From positions 1-42,220 of IMG/VR virus record IMGVR_UViG_3300027754_000186: a stretch of DNA of 42,220 nt; one strand, written 5' to 3'. Positions 8,502 to 18,200 of this stretch are shown here, piece after piece (the stretch's first letter is position 1; each line of letters opens with the position of its first letter). The translations under genes were made by a program, and so were the position numbers. The notes beneath the pieces were generated by a model. That model searched no databases and was not told where the DNA came from. It was given only the letters and a program-made list of their open reading frames with translations. Source of the DNA: a virus.

Positions 8502-10349
8502 ATGAGCGAACGCGCACCGAAAAGGTACACCGATGGATCTGTCACCTTTGAGGGTGGCGTTGATTCTGGCGTGATGCCGTCAGAGGTGGACAGGAACCAG
8601 GTCGCGTTCGCGGTCAATGCCAGCTTCCGTCAGGGATTCGTGTCTCCTCGTCCCGGATTCATCCAGAAAGACATGGTGATATGCGACTCAATCACCGCAG
8701 ACAATGCGACGATTACTGCGGACATCACCAACATCACGGCTGATGGATATTCGGAGGAGTGCTACAATCCAAGCGGATTGACGGGTATCCTTCAATGCGC
8801 TCTCCCGTACATCGCGGACAACGGCAGGACGTTCATCCTGATGTTGATCAGTGGCAAAGTTTGGCTGTACGACATCGACCAGAACAGCGTCCAAAACATA
8901 TCCACATCCTCAAGTCTTTATAACCCTTCCAATATACTTGATGGATGGATGGTGCAGGCAGAAAACTTTGTCATCATCCAAGATGGTGTCAGTGGTCCGT
9001 TGATTTTTGATGGTGTTGCAATCCGAAGAGCAAACATTGATGAAATCAAGTGCGGGAGGATGATGGCCTACGTAAACGGTCGCATCTGGTACGCTCTTGA
9101 AAATGGGTTCTCATTCAGAGCAACCGATATCGTCTATGGTGACGGAACGCGCGCGAGCGTTCTAAAGGAAACGGAGAACACGTTCCTCAACAGTGGCGGA
9201 GATTTCGCCGTTCCTTCTGATTCTGGCGGTATCACGGCGATGTGCATTCCCGGAAATCCGGACACATCTCTCGGCCAAGGCCCGCTCTTGATCTTCACTC
9301 CTAGATATGTTTTCAGCATCAATGCTCCGGTTGACCGCGATATCTGGAAGAACCTGAACTATCCGATCCAAGCAATCAGCTTGTTGACCAATGGTGCTCT
9401 TGGTTCCAGGTCTGCGATAACGGTCAACGGTGACGTTTTCTATCGGTCGGTTGATGGCGTGCGTTCGTTCATCATCGCAAGGAGGTCGTTCAACGATTGG
9501 GGCAATACTCCTATCAGCAACGAGGTTCTTAACATCACCGACAACGATCAGACCAATCTTCTTTGGGCAAGCTCTGCGGTCGTGTTCGATAACCGGCTGT
9601 TGATGACGGCACAGCCGAGGTACAACTCTGAAGGCGTCATCCACAAGGCGTTGCTTGTCCTTGATTTTGATTTGATCACGTCGATGCGGAAAAAGTTTCC
9701 GCCTGCTTGGGCAGGAATCTGGACCGGACTCGACGTGTTGCAGGTCTTGAAGTCAGAGAATGCTTACGGTGACCGATGCTTTGTCCTTGCTCGCGGAGCG
9801 GACGGGTCGATTCAATTCTGGGAAATCAGCAAGTCAGAGAAGGCCGACAACAGCGTTGCGAACGGACCAAGTCCTATTGAGTGGTTGGTGCAGACGCGCT
9901 CCTACAACTTTGAGATACCGTTCGGACTGAAGCGGCTTGATTCAGGTGACATCTTCATCGATGCGCTTGATGGAACCGCTGCGTTCAACGTGCAATATCG
10001 ACCGGACCAATATCCGGGATGGATTGATTGGGCGAACTGGTCGGAGTGCTCCACCACGAACCAGTGCAGCAACCTTTGTCCGATTGCTAACTTCAAGCCT
10101 CAGTACAGGCCGAAGATGCGTCTTCCGACTCCGGAAGATACATCGTGCAATTCAACCATCAGCACACCGACCCGTAACTTGTACGAAGTGCAGATGGCTT
10201 TGACCATCACAGGATTTTGTCGCATCAAGAGCATCCGTGTCCATGCTTACGATGTCCAAGAGTCCGTGGTCGGAGAGTGCAGGACTTTTCAAGGATGCAA
10301 GACACTTGAAGGATGCGACGTGAACCCGTTTAATTACACATCGGAATAA
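8502..10349 (+). CDS. Beta-propeller-like tail protein (nozzle/stabilisation type)
   Basis: 615 residues, beta-rich, with repeated short Gly/Asp-turn strands such as GKVWLYDIDQNSVQ, GPLIFDGVAIRRA and YVNGRIWYALENG, consistent with a propeller fold. Podovirus tail nozzle or head-closure proteins of this size and character are common next to fibre and adaptor genes. A short Thr/Asp motif repeats near residues 60-80 (ITADNATITADITNITAD). The C-terminus is unusually Cys-rich (ECSTTNQCSNLC, ECRTFQGCKTLEGC). It starts 3 bases after the fibre gene. The exact tail position is not proven by sequence. Confidence 0.5.
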   Translation: MSERAPKRYTDGSVTFEGGVDSGVMPSEVDRNQVAFAVNASFRQGFVSPRPGFIQKDMVICDSITADNATITADITNITADGYSEECYNPSGLTGILQCALPYIADNGRTFILMLISGKVWLYDIDQNSVQNISTSSSLYNPSNILDGWMVQAENFVIIQDGVSGPLIFDGVAIRRANIDEIKCGRMMAYVNGRIWYALENGFSFRATDIVYGDGTRASVLKETENTFLNSGGDFAVPSDSGGITAMCIPGNPDTSLGQGPLLIFTPRYVFSINAPVDRDIWKNLNYPIQAISLLTNGALGSRSAITVNGDVFYRSVDGVRSFIIARRSFNDWGNTPISNEVLNITDNDQTNLLWASSAVVFDNRLLMTAQPRYNSEGVIHKALLVLDFDLITSMRKKFPPAWAGIWTGLDVLQVLKSENAYGDRCFVLARGADGSIQFWEISKSEKADNSVANGPSPIEWLVQTRSYNFEIPFGLKRLDSGDIFIDALDGTAAFNVQYRPDQYPGWIDWANWSECSTTNQCSNLCPIANFKPQYRPKMRLPTPEDTSCNSTISTPTRNLYEVQMALTITGFCRIKSIRVHAYDVQESVVGECRTFQGCKTLEGCDVNPFNYTSE

Positions 10350-10350
10350 T

Positions 10351-11109
10351 ATGGCAAATCTAACACTGATCAACCTTGTTCCTCCAAGCCTTCCTGTAAA
10401 TTATTGCCCGACCAACTACCAGACGTTGGCCAACGACATCATCAGCGGGACGCAGGCGATTTTCAACAGTACCATCGGAAACTCGTTCTTCAACTTTGGA
10501 GCATCGTTCCCTGCAATCAACAACCGTATTTATCCTTGGCTCGATGACCAAGGGCTTTGGTGGATCTTCACCCAGGGGTTCTGGATCCGAAAGAACACGG
10601 TTGAAGCGGCTGGTCAAGAGCGGCGGATGTTCGTTGGTTCGACGATTGATCTTGGGCTGTACGACGGTGGCGATGGTGCAGTCACGGTCACAAGCGTCAC
10701 AGGCCCGATGTGGGAGATTGATGCAGCGTTCGCGGCACGATTCCCGGTCGGTGTCGGATCTTTTGCGGCGAGCGGAGCTGTTGCTGTAAACGGAACTGCA
10801 ACGGCCACGGCTGTTGTCGGAGAAGACCAACACAAGCTGACCACTCCAGAATTAGCAGCTCACACGCACGACATAGCGATACAGGTGTTTGGTCATGGAG
10901 GAGAAGATGGAACAAGGGATTCTGCGGATGGCGGAACCTATTCCAACCCTGTGACAAACAATACGACTGTGTTCCCAGCCGCAACACTTGATACGAGCTT
11001 GGACGCGGAAGCGGTTAGCGTAGGTGGCGACATTGCTCACAACAACCTTCCTCCGTTCTATGGTGTTTACTTCATCAAGCGGACCGCGCGAGTCTATTAC
11101 ACCAAATGA
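10351..11109 (+). CDS. Tail collar-domain / short tail fibre-like protein
   Basis: 252 residues. The C-terminal half has the hallmark of phage collar-type fibres: GEDQHKLTTPELAAHTHDI, then a loop region and HNNLPPFYGVYFIKR at the end. In this family (T4 gp12-like and microcystin-dependent-protein-like) the histidines often bind metal inside a trimeric head. The N-terminal part (residues 1-70, LDDQGLWWIFTQGFW) is not recognised and probably anchors to the particle. It starts one base after the previous stop and overlaps the next start in an ATGA. Confidence 0.78.
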   Translation: MANLTLINLVPPSLPVNYCPTNYQTLANDIISGTQAIFNSTIGNSFFNFGASFPAINNRIYPWLDDQGLWWIFTQGFWIRKNTVEAAGQERRMFVGSTIDLGLYDGGDGAVTVTSVTGPMWEIDAAFAARFPVGVGSFAASGAVAVNGTATATAVVGEDQHKLTTPELAAHTHDIAIQVFGHGGEDGTRDSADGGTYSNPVTNNTTVFPAATLDTSLDAEAVSVGGDIAHNNLPPFYGVYFIKRTARVYYTK

Positions 11110-12077
11110 AACTGATTGTTCAGGACATCCAATCTACGATTGCCCGCGTTGTCGGCGTGTGTATCGATGATCCGCGCGTCTATGACTACATCAATCAGGC
11201 GTGTCGCCGGTTGCTGCACAAGGGTCTTTGGGCGGGAGCGTACGGTCGGTTCACAATAAACACAGTTGGTGGGTGTATTACTTGGCCTAGACAGATTGAG
11301 ACGATTGAAGCGGTGGCAGATTGCTGCGGCGTCGGTACTGTTCGCAACCAATGGTTCGAGTTCCAGGAGAGCGGATATGGATTGCTCGGTGAAAACTCGG
11401 CGTGCGCCGGCAAACAGCTTGTCGATCGAGGAACGGTTGTTTCTTACCGAGACATGTCCGGTGGCTTGAACAGCTATATTCGAGTCTATCCAGGCGATGC
11501 GTCGGATGTCGGCAAAACCATCACGCTTCAGGGGGTGGACCAGAATGGTCAATGGATCAGAACGCTATCTGGAAGCGTTTGGATTGATGGCGAGAAGCTG
11601 ATTCTGGCTCTTCCGTACGTTCAATCCACCAAGAAGTTCACCAGCCTTACCGGGGTCATCCGCGAGGCGACCAACACGGCGAGCCGATTGTACGAGTACA
11701 ATGCTACAACTCTTTTGGAGCTTGATCTGGCTGTGTACGACCCCGATGAGATGCTTCCTCAGTATCGTCGCAGCTATCTCGCGGACCGTTGCAGCAGCGA
11801 CGACAGCAAGCCGGTGACGGTCATGGCGAAGATGCGTCACGTCAATGCTACCGGAGTGAACGACTATCTGATTCCTCCTTCTCCTGACGCCATCAAGTTG
11901 ATGGTGATGGCTATCCGAAAAGAGGAGAACGACTTGATACAGGAAGCAGTGGCCTACGAAGCGAAAGCGGTACAGGCTGTACAGGAACAGACGATGCAAT
12001 ATCTTGGCGACGCAGTACACACCATCAGGATGGTCGGTGTCGGATTGAACGGTGGAGGTTTTTCCCAATGGTTCTGA
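11106..12077 (+). CDS. Putative tail adaptor / tubular protein
   Basis: 323 residues. The N-terminus (MKLIVQDIQSTIARVVG, with VYDYINQACRRLLHKG) resembles the helical start of adaptor proteins that sit below the portal. The middle is beta-rich and the C-terminus strongly helical (AIRKEENDLIQEAVAYEAKA). Size and position between collar and internal proteins fit a gp11/gp4-type head-to-tail connector, but the similarity is only of pattern. It overlaps the genes on both sides (4 and 10 bases), implying coupled expression. Confidence 0.45.
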   Translation: MKLIVQDIQSTIARVVGVCIDDPRVYDYINQACRRLLHKGLWAGAYGRFTINTVGGCITWPRQIETIEAVADCCGVGTVRNQWFEFQESGYGLLGENSACAGKQLVDRGTVVSYRDMSGGLNSYIRVYPGDASDVGKTITLQGVDQNGQWIRTLSGSVWIDGEKLILALPYVQSTKKFTSLTGVIREATNTASRLYEYNATTLLELDLAVYDPDEMLPQYRRSYLADRCSSDDSKPVTVMAKMRHVNATGVNDYLIPPSPDAIKLMVMAIRKEENDLIQEAVAYEAKAVQAVQEQTMQYLGDAVHTIRMVGVGLNGGGFSQWF

Positions 12078-12634
12078 ATCTAAACATCGATTTCGCTCTT
12101 GCTGAAGCTACTCCAAAAAAGCTGGAGCTTCTTCAGGCTGTATTCAATGCACACGATACAGCGGCAAGGAACAACCAGAACTCAAGCTCTGGAGCCGCCG
12201 TCAACTCGTTCTTTGGAAGTGGCAATCTTACCAATGGAATCGCATCTGCAATCCTGACTCTTGGTGATGCACATGGACCAATTGGACCCGCTCGATTTGT
12301 TTACGAGCGATTTGACGAGCGAGCGTTGAAGTCGGCCATCGAGTCCGGGATGAAAATCCCTGGGTTTGGAAACTCGTTCTTCAAAGACAAGATTGATCCC
12401 GCATGGAGCAATGTATCTGGACTTATCGCATCTGATTTTCCTCATGCAAATGATAGGATCAACCAGCTTCATGTTTGGATAAAAGAGTCCGGGAAAAATG
12501 TGCATCCAAACGCTGCTCTCTATTCTGCCGTTGTTTGCAACGAGTTTGGGGTGATTGTTGGCGCTGAGTCGGCCATCTTCATCTTGGCAAGGACTGCCGC
12601 TTGGACATCTTTGTGCGTTAAAAATGAAAGGTAA
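12068..12634 (+). CDS. Citrate-synthase-fold protein, catalytically degenerate
   Basis: 188 residues matching the C-terminal catalytic region of citrate synthase/citryl-CoA lyase. Visible landmarks in order are TLGDAHGPIGPA (family G-x-x-H-G-G), IPGFGNSFFKDKIDPAW (family G-F-G-H-x-x-x-K-x-x-D-P-R), HPNAALYSAV (family P-N-V-D-x-x-S) and FILARTAAWTS (family F-x-x-x-R-x-x-G-W-x-A-H). Of the three catalytic residues only the first His (H69) is kept. The second His is Asn (N102) and the Asp is Ala (A150), so citrate chemistry is unlikely. It lies inside the virion operon between adaptor and ejection-type genes, overlapping both neighbours. A structural or acyl-CoA-binding role is speculative. Confidence 0.7.
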   Translation: MVLNLNIDFALAEATPKKLELLQAVFNAHDTAARNNQNSSSGAAVNSFFGSGNLTNGIASAILTLGDAHGPIGPARFVYERFDERALKSAIESGMKIPGFGNSFFKDKIDPAWSNVSGLIASDFPHANDRINQLHVWIKESGKNVHPNAALYSAVVCNEFGVIVGAESAIFILARTAAWTSLCVKNER

Positions 12635-13169
12635 ACTTTTCCAGATCTGCGGACTTCCAAGGTTTGGATCGGCATTCATGTCGGTCCTTTTCTCGTTGGA
12701 GAACGATTGTCTTGGAATCCATGAGCAGGGAGCTACCGACCCCAACTGGAAACAGTCAATCGAGGGTTATCGCCTCATTCACAAGTACGTGGCCGACTGT
12801 TCCACCTATGGATATCTGCCCAAAGCCGTGGTTGATGATTCAATCAAGGTGTATGTAAAAAAAGACGCCAAATCCTCATCCAAAGAATGCACCGAGCGAT
12901 TTGGTTATGAGGTTCATCTTCAGTCCTTCGAGTCTATCAGGGAGTATGCAGATCAGTGGGCATGCTCCAATGATGTCATGGTGATTGAAGAGGGTGAACT
13001 TTTTAAGTTGGATACTTTGCGTCGGATATGGATTCATTGCTTCAAGGACGAGCGACCGTTTCCAGAAGAAAAGGCAACTCGATTGTTAACTATGAATATC
13101 CAGCGCCACGAACCTGAAAAAGTGTTCTCAGTAGAAAACGGTAATCGTTTTGTGAAGGAGGTATTTTAA
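12624..13169 (+). CDS. Sulfotransferase-like P-loop protein (degenerate)
   Basis: 181 residues. The N-terminus QICGLPRFGSAFMSVLFSLE strongly recalls the first PAPS-binding loop of sulfotransferases (G-L-P-R-S-G-S/T-x-x-hydrophobic), with the central Ser replaced by Phe at residue 14. The rest is a mixed alpha/beta protein without an obvious second nucleotide-binding motif. I chose the ATG at 12624, which overlaps the preceding stop by 11 bases; an upstream ATG at 12555 would encode a Ser/Pro-rich leader read out of frame from the citrate-synthase-like gene. Function is uncertain; it may be a remnant enzyme recruited to the particle or a host-surface modifier. Confidence 0.5.
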   Translation: MKGKLFQICGLPRFGSAFMSVLFSLENDCLGIHEQGATDPNWKQSIEGYRLIHKYVADCSTYGYLPKAVVDDSIKVYVKKDAKSSSKECTERFGYEVHLQSFESIREYADQWACSNDVMVIEEGELFKLDTLRRIWIHCFKDERPFPEEKATRLLTMNIQRHEPEKVFSVENGNRFVKEVF

Positions 13170-13172
13170 CTT

Positions 13173-14003
13173 ATGGGACTCCTAGCATCAGCGGCAATCG
13201 TTGGTGGATCCAGCCTTATTGGTGGACTCTTGAGCAAAGGGAGCAAGCCAAAGGTTCCAGAATTTAAGCCAATTGATTTTGCCTCCGAGCAGAAAGCTGC
13301 TATCAAGCAGAATCTTGAATCTTTGCCAGCTGCTTCTGATCTTGCTCAAAAAACCACGTCAGCTGATCAGAACGTTCTGGAGCAACAGCTTCGGCGCGCC
13401 ATCCCTGGTTACGACCAGTTGATTGCACAGGCGGGATCAAACATCGGTGCGTCTTTGCGAGGAGAGATTTCTCCTGAGATATCTTCACAGGTTCAACGGT
13501 CAACCGCTGGGCGAGCTTTGTCGGGTGGTTTTGGTGGTGCAAGTGGGATGGGACGATCATTGACCGCTCGCGACCTTGGGCTTACCGGGATGCAGATTCA
13601 GAACCAAGGATTGCAGCAAGCCCAGAGCTTTATCCAGCAGCAGCGTATGTTTGGAATGGTTCAGCCGTTCTCGACCAGCAGCATGTTCATCACGCCGGCA
13701 CAGCGCGTCGGAGTTATGCAGCAACAGCAACAGGCTCAATACAGTCGAGATTTACAAGCTGCACAGGTAGCTGCGATGCCTGATCCCACGATGTCTGCAT
13801 TTGGAAGTGCTATTTCAAGTGCTGGTGGTTTTTATGGTGGCGCGATGATGCAGCAGTCTTTGGGTGGAGGAAGACAATCCGCTCCGTACAACTACGGGAA
13901 TGTTGACACCATGATGAACGGCCCTTCTCAGTCTCAAAACCTGTATAGTCAGCCGATGAACTTTGGTTCTTCGGGTTACGGCAATTATGGAATGAATTAC
14001 TAA
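13173..14003 (+). CDS. Putative internal (ejection) virion protein, small
   Basis: 276 residues. A hydrophobic Gly-rich N-terminus (LLASAAIVGGSSLIGGLLSK) is followed by a Gln/Ala-rich helical body (GLQQAQSFIQQQ, QQQQQAQYSRDLQAAQ) and a Gly/Tyr/Asn/Met-rich tail ending YGNYGMNY. This pattern resembles podovirus internal core or ejection proteins of the T7 gp14 kind, which enter the host envelope during infection. It is the first of three consecutive large genes of this type. No catalytic motif is present. Confidence 0.55.
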   Translation: MGLLASAAIVGGSSLIGGLLSKGSKPKVPEFKPIDFASEQKAAIKQNLESLPAASDLAQKTTSADQNVLEQQLRRAIPGYDQLIAQAGSNIGASLRGEISPEISSQVQRSTAGRALSGGFGGASGMGRSLTARDLGLTGMQIQNQGLQQAQSFIQQQRMFGMVQPFSTSSMFITPAQRVGVMQQQQQAQYSRDLQAAQVAAMPDPTMSAFGSAISSAGGFYGGAMMQQSLGGGRQSAPYNYGNVDTMMNGPSQSQNLYSQPMNFGSSGYGNYGMNY

Positions 14004-14015
14004 CATTCAAAATTT

Positions 14016-15290
14016 ATGGCCGACAATACTCTTGAAGCATTTCAGATTGGCGCATCGTTGTACGACCGCGCACAGACACAGAAGCGGATGACTGAACAGC
14101 TTCAGTTGCAGACTGCGGATCAAGTGATGCGGCAACGTCAGTCGGATCTTCAGAACAAGATTCAACAGAATGCTCTTGGCGAGGCGATGAAAGAGCAAGA
14201 AGCGCAGGTTAATGAGTTTGATTCATTTTCATCTGTATCAAAGCAGGTTTCTGATTATCTAGATAATCCAAAACCAGATGCAAAATATCCTATTATTCCG
14301 GCGTTTAAATCCAAACAATTTAGGATTGAAGCCGACAGAATGCTAAACAATATTGAGAAGTATTCCGCTAGAGCTGCTTTGCTTAAAGCTCAAGACAGAG
14401 CCGTGACCACATCTAATGTATTAAGGGCATCTACAATAAATAAAGCAATTGATGCTGGCGCATGGATTGGATTCAATGAAGATGGAAGTCCAAACATTGA
14501 CGTTCCAAAAATGAACGCTTACTTTGCAAGAGCAGGCATGTCAAAGATTGGGCAAACCGAAGCTAAGACAACTTCTCTTATTGGTAATCTTGAAGTTGCA
14601 AAAAACAATTTGATTCGACTCCAGCAGGAGGGACAAGACAAGAATGAGATTGAAAACGCCAAGATGGCTTATAGAAAGGCGTTAGACAGGGAGAGGCTGG
14701 ATCTTGAAGGTGAAAAAGTTGATATCCTCAGGGAGAAGGCCAATAAAAAAGTCGAACTTAAACCGACTAAGCTAGACCTTGATGAGCTTGAGTTCTCGGA
14801 GGCTGTATTAAACGGAATCAAGCCGCTTGAGCCGTATCTTAATCAAGACCTTTATGGACCAACTTTCAATGTAAGGGTTAAGGCTGGCGAGATGTCTGGA
14901 GCATTTGGAACAGAGCGAGAGGCTAATCAGGTTTATAGCAACTTGAGAAGCGGAGCGTTGTTTAAGCGAGGCGGTAAAGCTCTAACAAAATCTGAAATTG
15001 GCGTAATCACATCAAACATTGGAAACCCAACTGACAAAAATTTTCCTGATCGTGTTAACACCTACAAGTTGCTTCAGGCCAGAACATTGAAAGACCGAAT
15101 CGATAAACTTAGGACTCAGGGGATTTCAAACAATCCTCAATATTCTGGCTATATTGCCGATCTGGAAAAAAAGGCAAACGAAGTTCTTGGCGTTGAAGAT
15201 GAAGCTGCTCCGGCAACTGTTGCTCAACCTTCAGCTGTTCAGGGTGGCACTAGGATTCGTTTTGACTCTCAGGGAAACATGATTCAATAA
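14016..15290 (+). CDS. Putative internal virion protein, coiled-coil rich
   Basis: 424 residues, predominantly charged helix (EAFQIGASLYDRAQTQKR at the start, a long coiled segment about 190-250 including RKALDRERLDLEGEK, and DLEKKANEVLG near the end). No enzyme motif is visible. The tail reads FDSQGNMIQ, typical of flexible termini. Its place between the small hydrophobic and the 1123-residue proteins matches the three-gene ejection modules of short-tailed phages. The leader before the ATG is AT-rich (AAAATTT) without a Shine-Dalgarno. Confidence 0.5.
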   Translation: MADNTLEAFQIGASLYDRAQTQKRMTEQLQLQTADQVMRQRQSDLQNKIQQNALGEAMKEQEAQVNEFDSFSSVSKQVSDYLDNPKPDAKYPIIPAFKSKQFRIEADRMLNNIEKYSARAALLKAQDRAVTTSNVLRASTINKAIDAGAWIGFNEDGSPNIDVPKMNAYFARAGMSKIGQTEAKTTSLIGNLEVAKNNLIRLQQEGQDKNEIENAKMAYRKALDRERLDLEGEKVDILREKANKKVELKPTKLDLDELEFSEAVLNGIKPLEPYLNQDLYGPTFNVRVKAGEMSGAFGTEREANQVYSNLRSGALFKRGGKALTKSEIGVITSNIGNPTDKNFPDRVNTYKLLQARTLKDRIDKLRTQGISNNPQYSGYIADLEKKANEVLGVEDEAAPATVAQPSAVQGGTRIRFDSQGNMIQ

Positions 15291-15293
15291 ATT

Positions 15294-18200
15294 ATGCCAA
15301 TCGAAGCTGAAATTGAAGGTATCGGAATCCTTGAGTTTCCAGATGGAACTCCAAACGACGTTGTTCAGTCTGCTGTAAAGCAGACGATTTCCGAAAGAGC
15401 CGCTGCTAAACCTTCTATTCCTCAAGTTGCACCAAAGCCTGAAACACTTGAAACCGCTGGTTCTCCAATGGCTTTGAATCAGGCTGTTCAACAGTCTGCC
15501 AAAGTCGGCCAACAGCAACGATTCGCCTCTCAAGACCAATTGGTTCAACAGGCTGATTTTTATCTCGGAAAAGATAGTGCGCGCAAGTTCCAGAAATTTG
15601 TAGCTGGCAACTACGAGCCGCTTGCAGACGAGGACTTTACCGACAAAGAACGTCAGTTCCTGGTCGACTACGATAGTAAAAGAGCAAGAAAAATTGCAGC
15701 AAGCGCGGTTCGATATGGTGGGCCTCTTGTTGCTGGTTTAGTTCCTGGAGGTCAAGGCGTCGCAGCTACGACTATTGCCGGTATTGGATCTGAACTTTTG
15801 GCTCAAACACTTGAGCCTGAAAAAATGCGCGGTTACCAGATTCTTGCATCTGGTATCCCGATTCCAGCTGTTGCAAAAGCTGGAACTGGAACCGGGTTAA
15901 GGCGTTTAGCGACAACCGAACTTGGAATTGCACAGCAGGCGACTCAAAGGGGGCAATTGGCGCGAGAAGCCCTTGCTGGAGGAATTCAATCTGGATTGCA
16001 AGCAGGCGTTGAATCTCTTGGAGAGGACGTGAGCGGCAGTGAAATAGCATTGAGAACAGCAATCGGAACCACTTTATTTCCTGCTATTTCAACGGCAGTT
16101 CGCGGGGTAGGTGCTGGAGTAAGAACCGTTTCAGGAAAAACTTCATTTTCAAATCTTGCGTCCACATTTGCTGGAGAAATGCAGCGTCCATTTGCACAAC
16201 GCGGATTGGAAATTAGAGCGCAAGAAATTGCTAAAGAACTCGGAAATGCAGCAGGAATTGATCCTGCCCTTTCGCGCCAAGTTGCTGATACGTTCTATAA
16301 TCCTGCTCTTTCAGGTTCAACCCCTGAAGAAGTTGCTGATTTTAGAAATTCAATCCAGTCCATGCTAGAACAGTCAGTCATTACTGGCCGACGCTCCGGG
16401 CTTTCTGGCGATGACCTTACCCAAGCAATTGTTGGCGAATTTGAGAAAGTTTCAGGGAAGACAGGAATCAATCCATCTACTGTTGAAGCAGTTGTTCGAC
16501 AAGCAGATTCACTGACCGAGCAAGCAACTCGAAAAGTTGACGAAAATCTTAAAAAAAGCGACTGGTTCAAAGACGAAAGAAATCGTCGAGTTCTTGCTTT
16601 TGCTCGACGCGCAGAGGGGCGACTTCAGATTGAGTCACAAGATCTTCAGGACGAAATCGTTAAGTTGAGGAATCAAAGAACGCAGATTGGTTCTGAAGAC
16701 CTTGGAAACAGAACCCGAATAGAGGGACAGATTGCATTGCTGCAAGAGCAACAAAAGAAAATCGAGCAGGGTTTTGATAGTCGATTCGCACAAGGGAAAG
16801 AAGCGTCTGCGTTTGAGACTGGACTTGTTGTTGGAGCCGAAGGTAATAAGCAGGTCAAAAAATTTGAAGCTGACCAAGAAGCAGGATATGGGAAAATCAG
16901 GCCAGACCTGCAAGCAACAACTGTTGAAATTGATACGGGAAAAATTGATAAAAATGGGAATCCGGCACTTGAAACAAAGAGCCTGGAAGACCTTCGCAAA
17001 ATACGCTCCCAAATTTACAGGCTTTTTGATTTCAACGCTCCTGTTCAACAGGGGTTTTTCGAGAGTTGGGAAAGGCTGAACAAAATCAATGACCAGATTA
17101 CGACTGCGTTTAATGCCAATCCGGAACTTCGTGATGCGCTTGCTGCACAGAACAAATCGTATTCTGAAGGAATCAAGCGATTCAAAGGAGCTTATGCCGA
17201 TCGAATCCTGAGGGGAATCGGTGAAGGTGGTGGATCACCCGAAGCCGTCTCGTCCCTGCTTGGCGCTCGCGGCGGAAGCGCGCTTGCTGCATTGAAAGAC
17301 ATGTCTGGCGAAACATGGGAAACCGATGTTAAACCTGTTCTTTCTGATTACATCTACAACCAAATTCGAGGAAAGAATCCAGTAGAGTTCCTTAACAACT
17401 TGACCGAAGCAAAAGCCGCTCGCGGAAAACAACTATCAAAAGAAGTTGCAAACGAATTCTTTCCTGCAATCGGAGAGATTCAAGAAGTTGCGTCAAAATA
17501 CAGTTCTTTGATAAACGAAGAGGCAACTCTTAAGTCTGGATTGGCAGAGCTTGCATCAAAATCAAAAGAACTCGAAACGGATGTTGAAAAAAACATAACC
17601 GGAGCCAATCAACTCTTAAAAGAAAATCAGTCCGCAATCTCAAAGGCAAAAGAGAAGCTGTTTGCTTTTCAAAAAAGCAACAAGGAGCGTGAGTTGAAAG
17701 GAATACTTGGTCAGCCAGAAAAAGACACCGAGTATCAACAGCAACTTATATCACTGCTTGCAGGCATCAAATCAAATGTAAAAAAGGGATCAGGAATAGA
17801 TGATGATGTTTTGAAGCAAATAGCTTTAAGCCCGGACGCATCAAAAATGCTAAGGGATTTGAATGACTATGCTTTAAGCCAAGCCAACCAAGCCACTGAT
17901 TTTGAGAAGATTGCTTATGCATCAACCAAGAGCGGAGAGCTTTATGGAAACATTCCGCCTGGAAACATTGTTAATTTTTTAAAGTCTAGTGGCGATAACG
18001 TTTCCACCATTAAGAGGGCCGAAGAGTTTACTAAACTTCTAAGAAGCAACAGGCCGGACCTTTTGGTAGATTCTCAGAACATCGTTCTTGGCAGAATTGT
18101 AAAAGAGTCTTTGATTGATGGTAAAAAATCCATCGACACAAATAAGATGAAAGCGTTGATTGCTGGCGGTGAAAAACCGGGCGAATACAACGCTTTGGTA

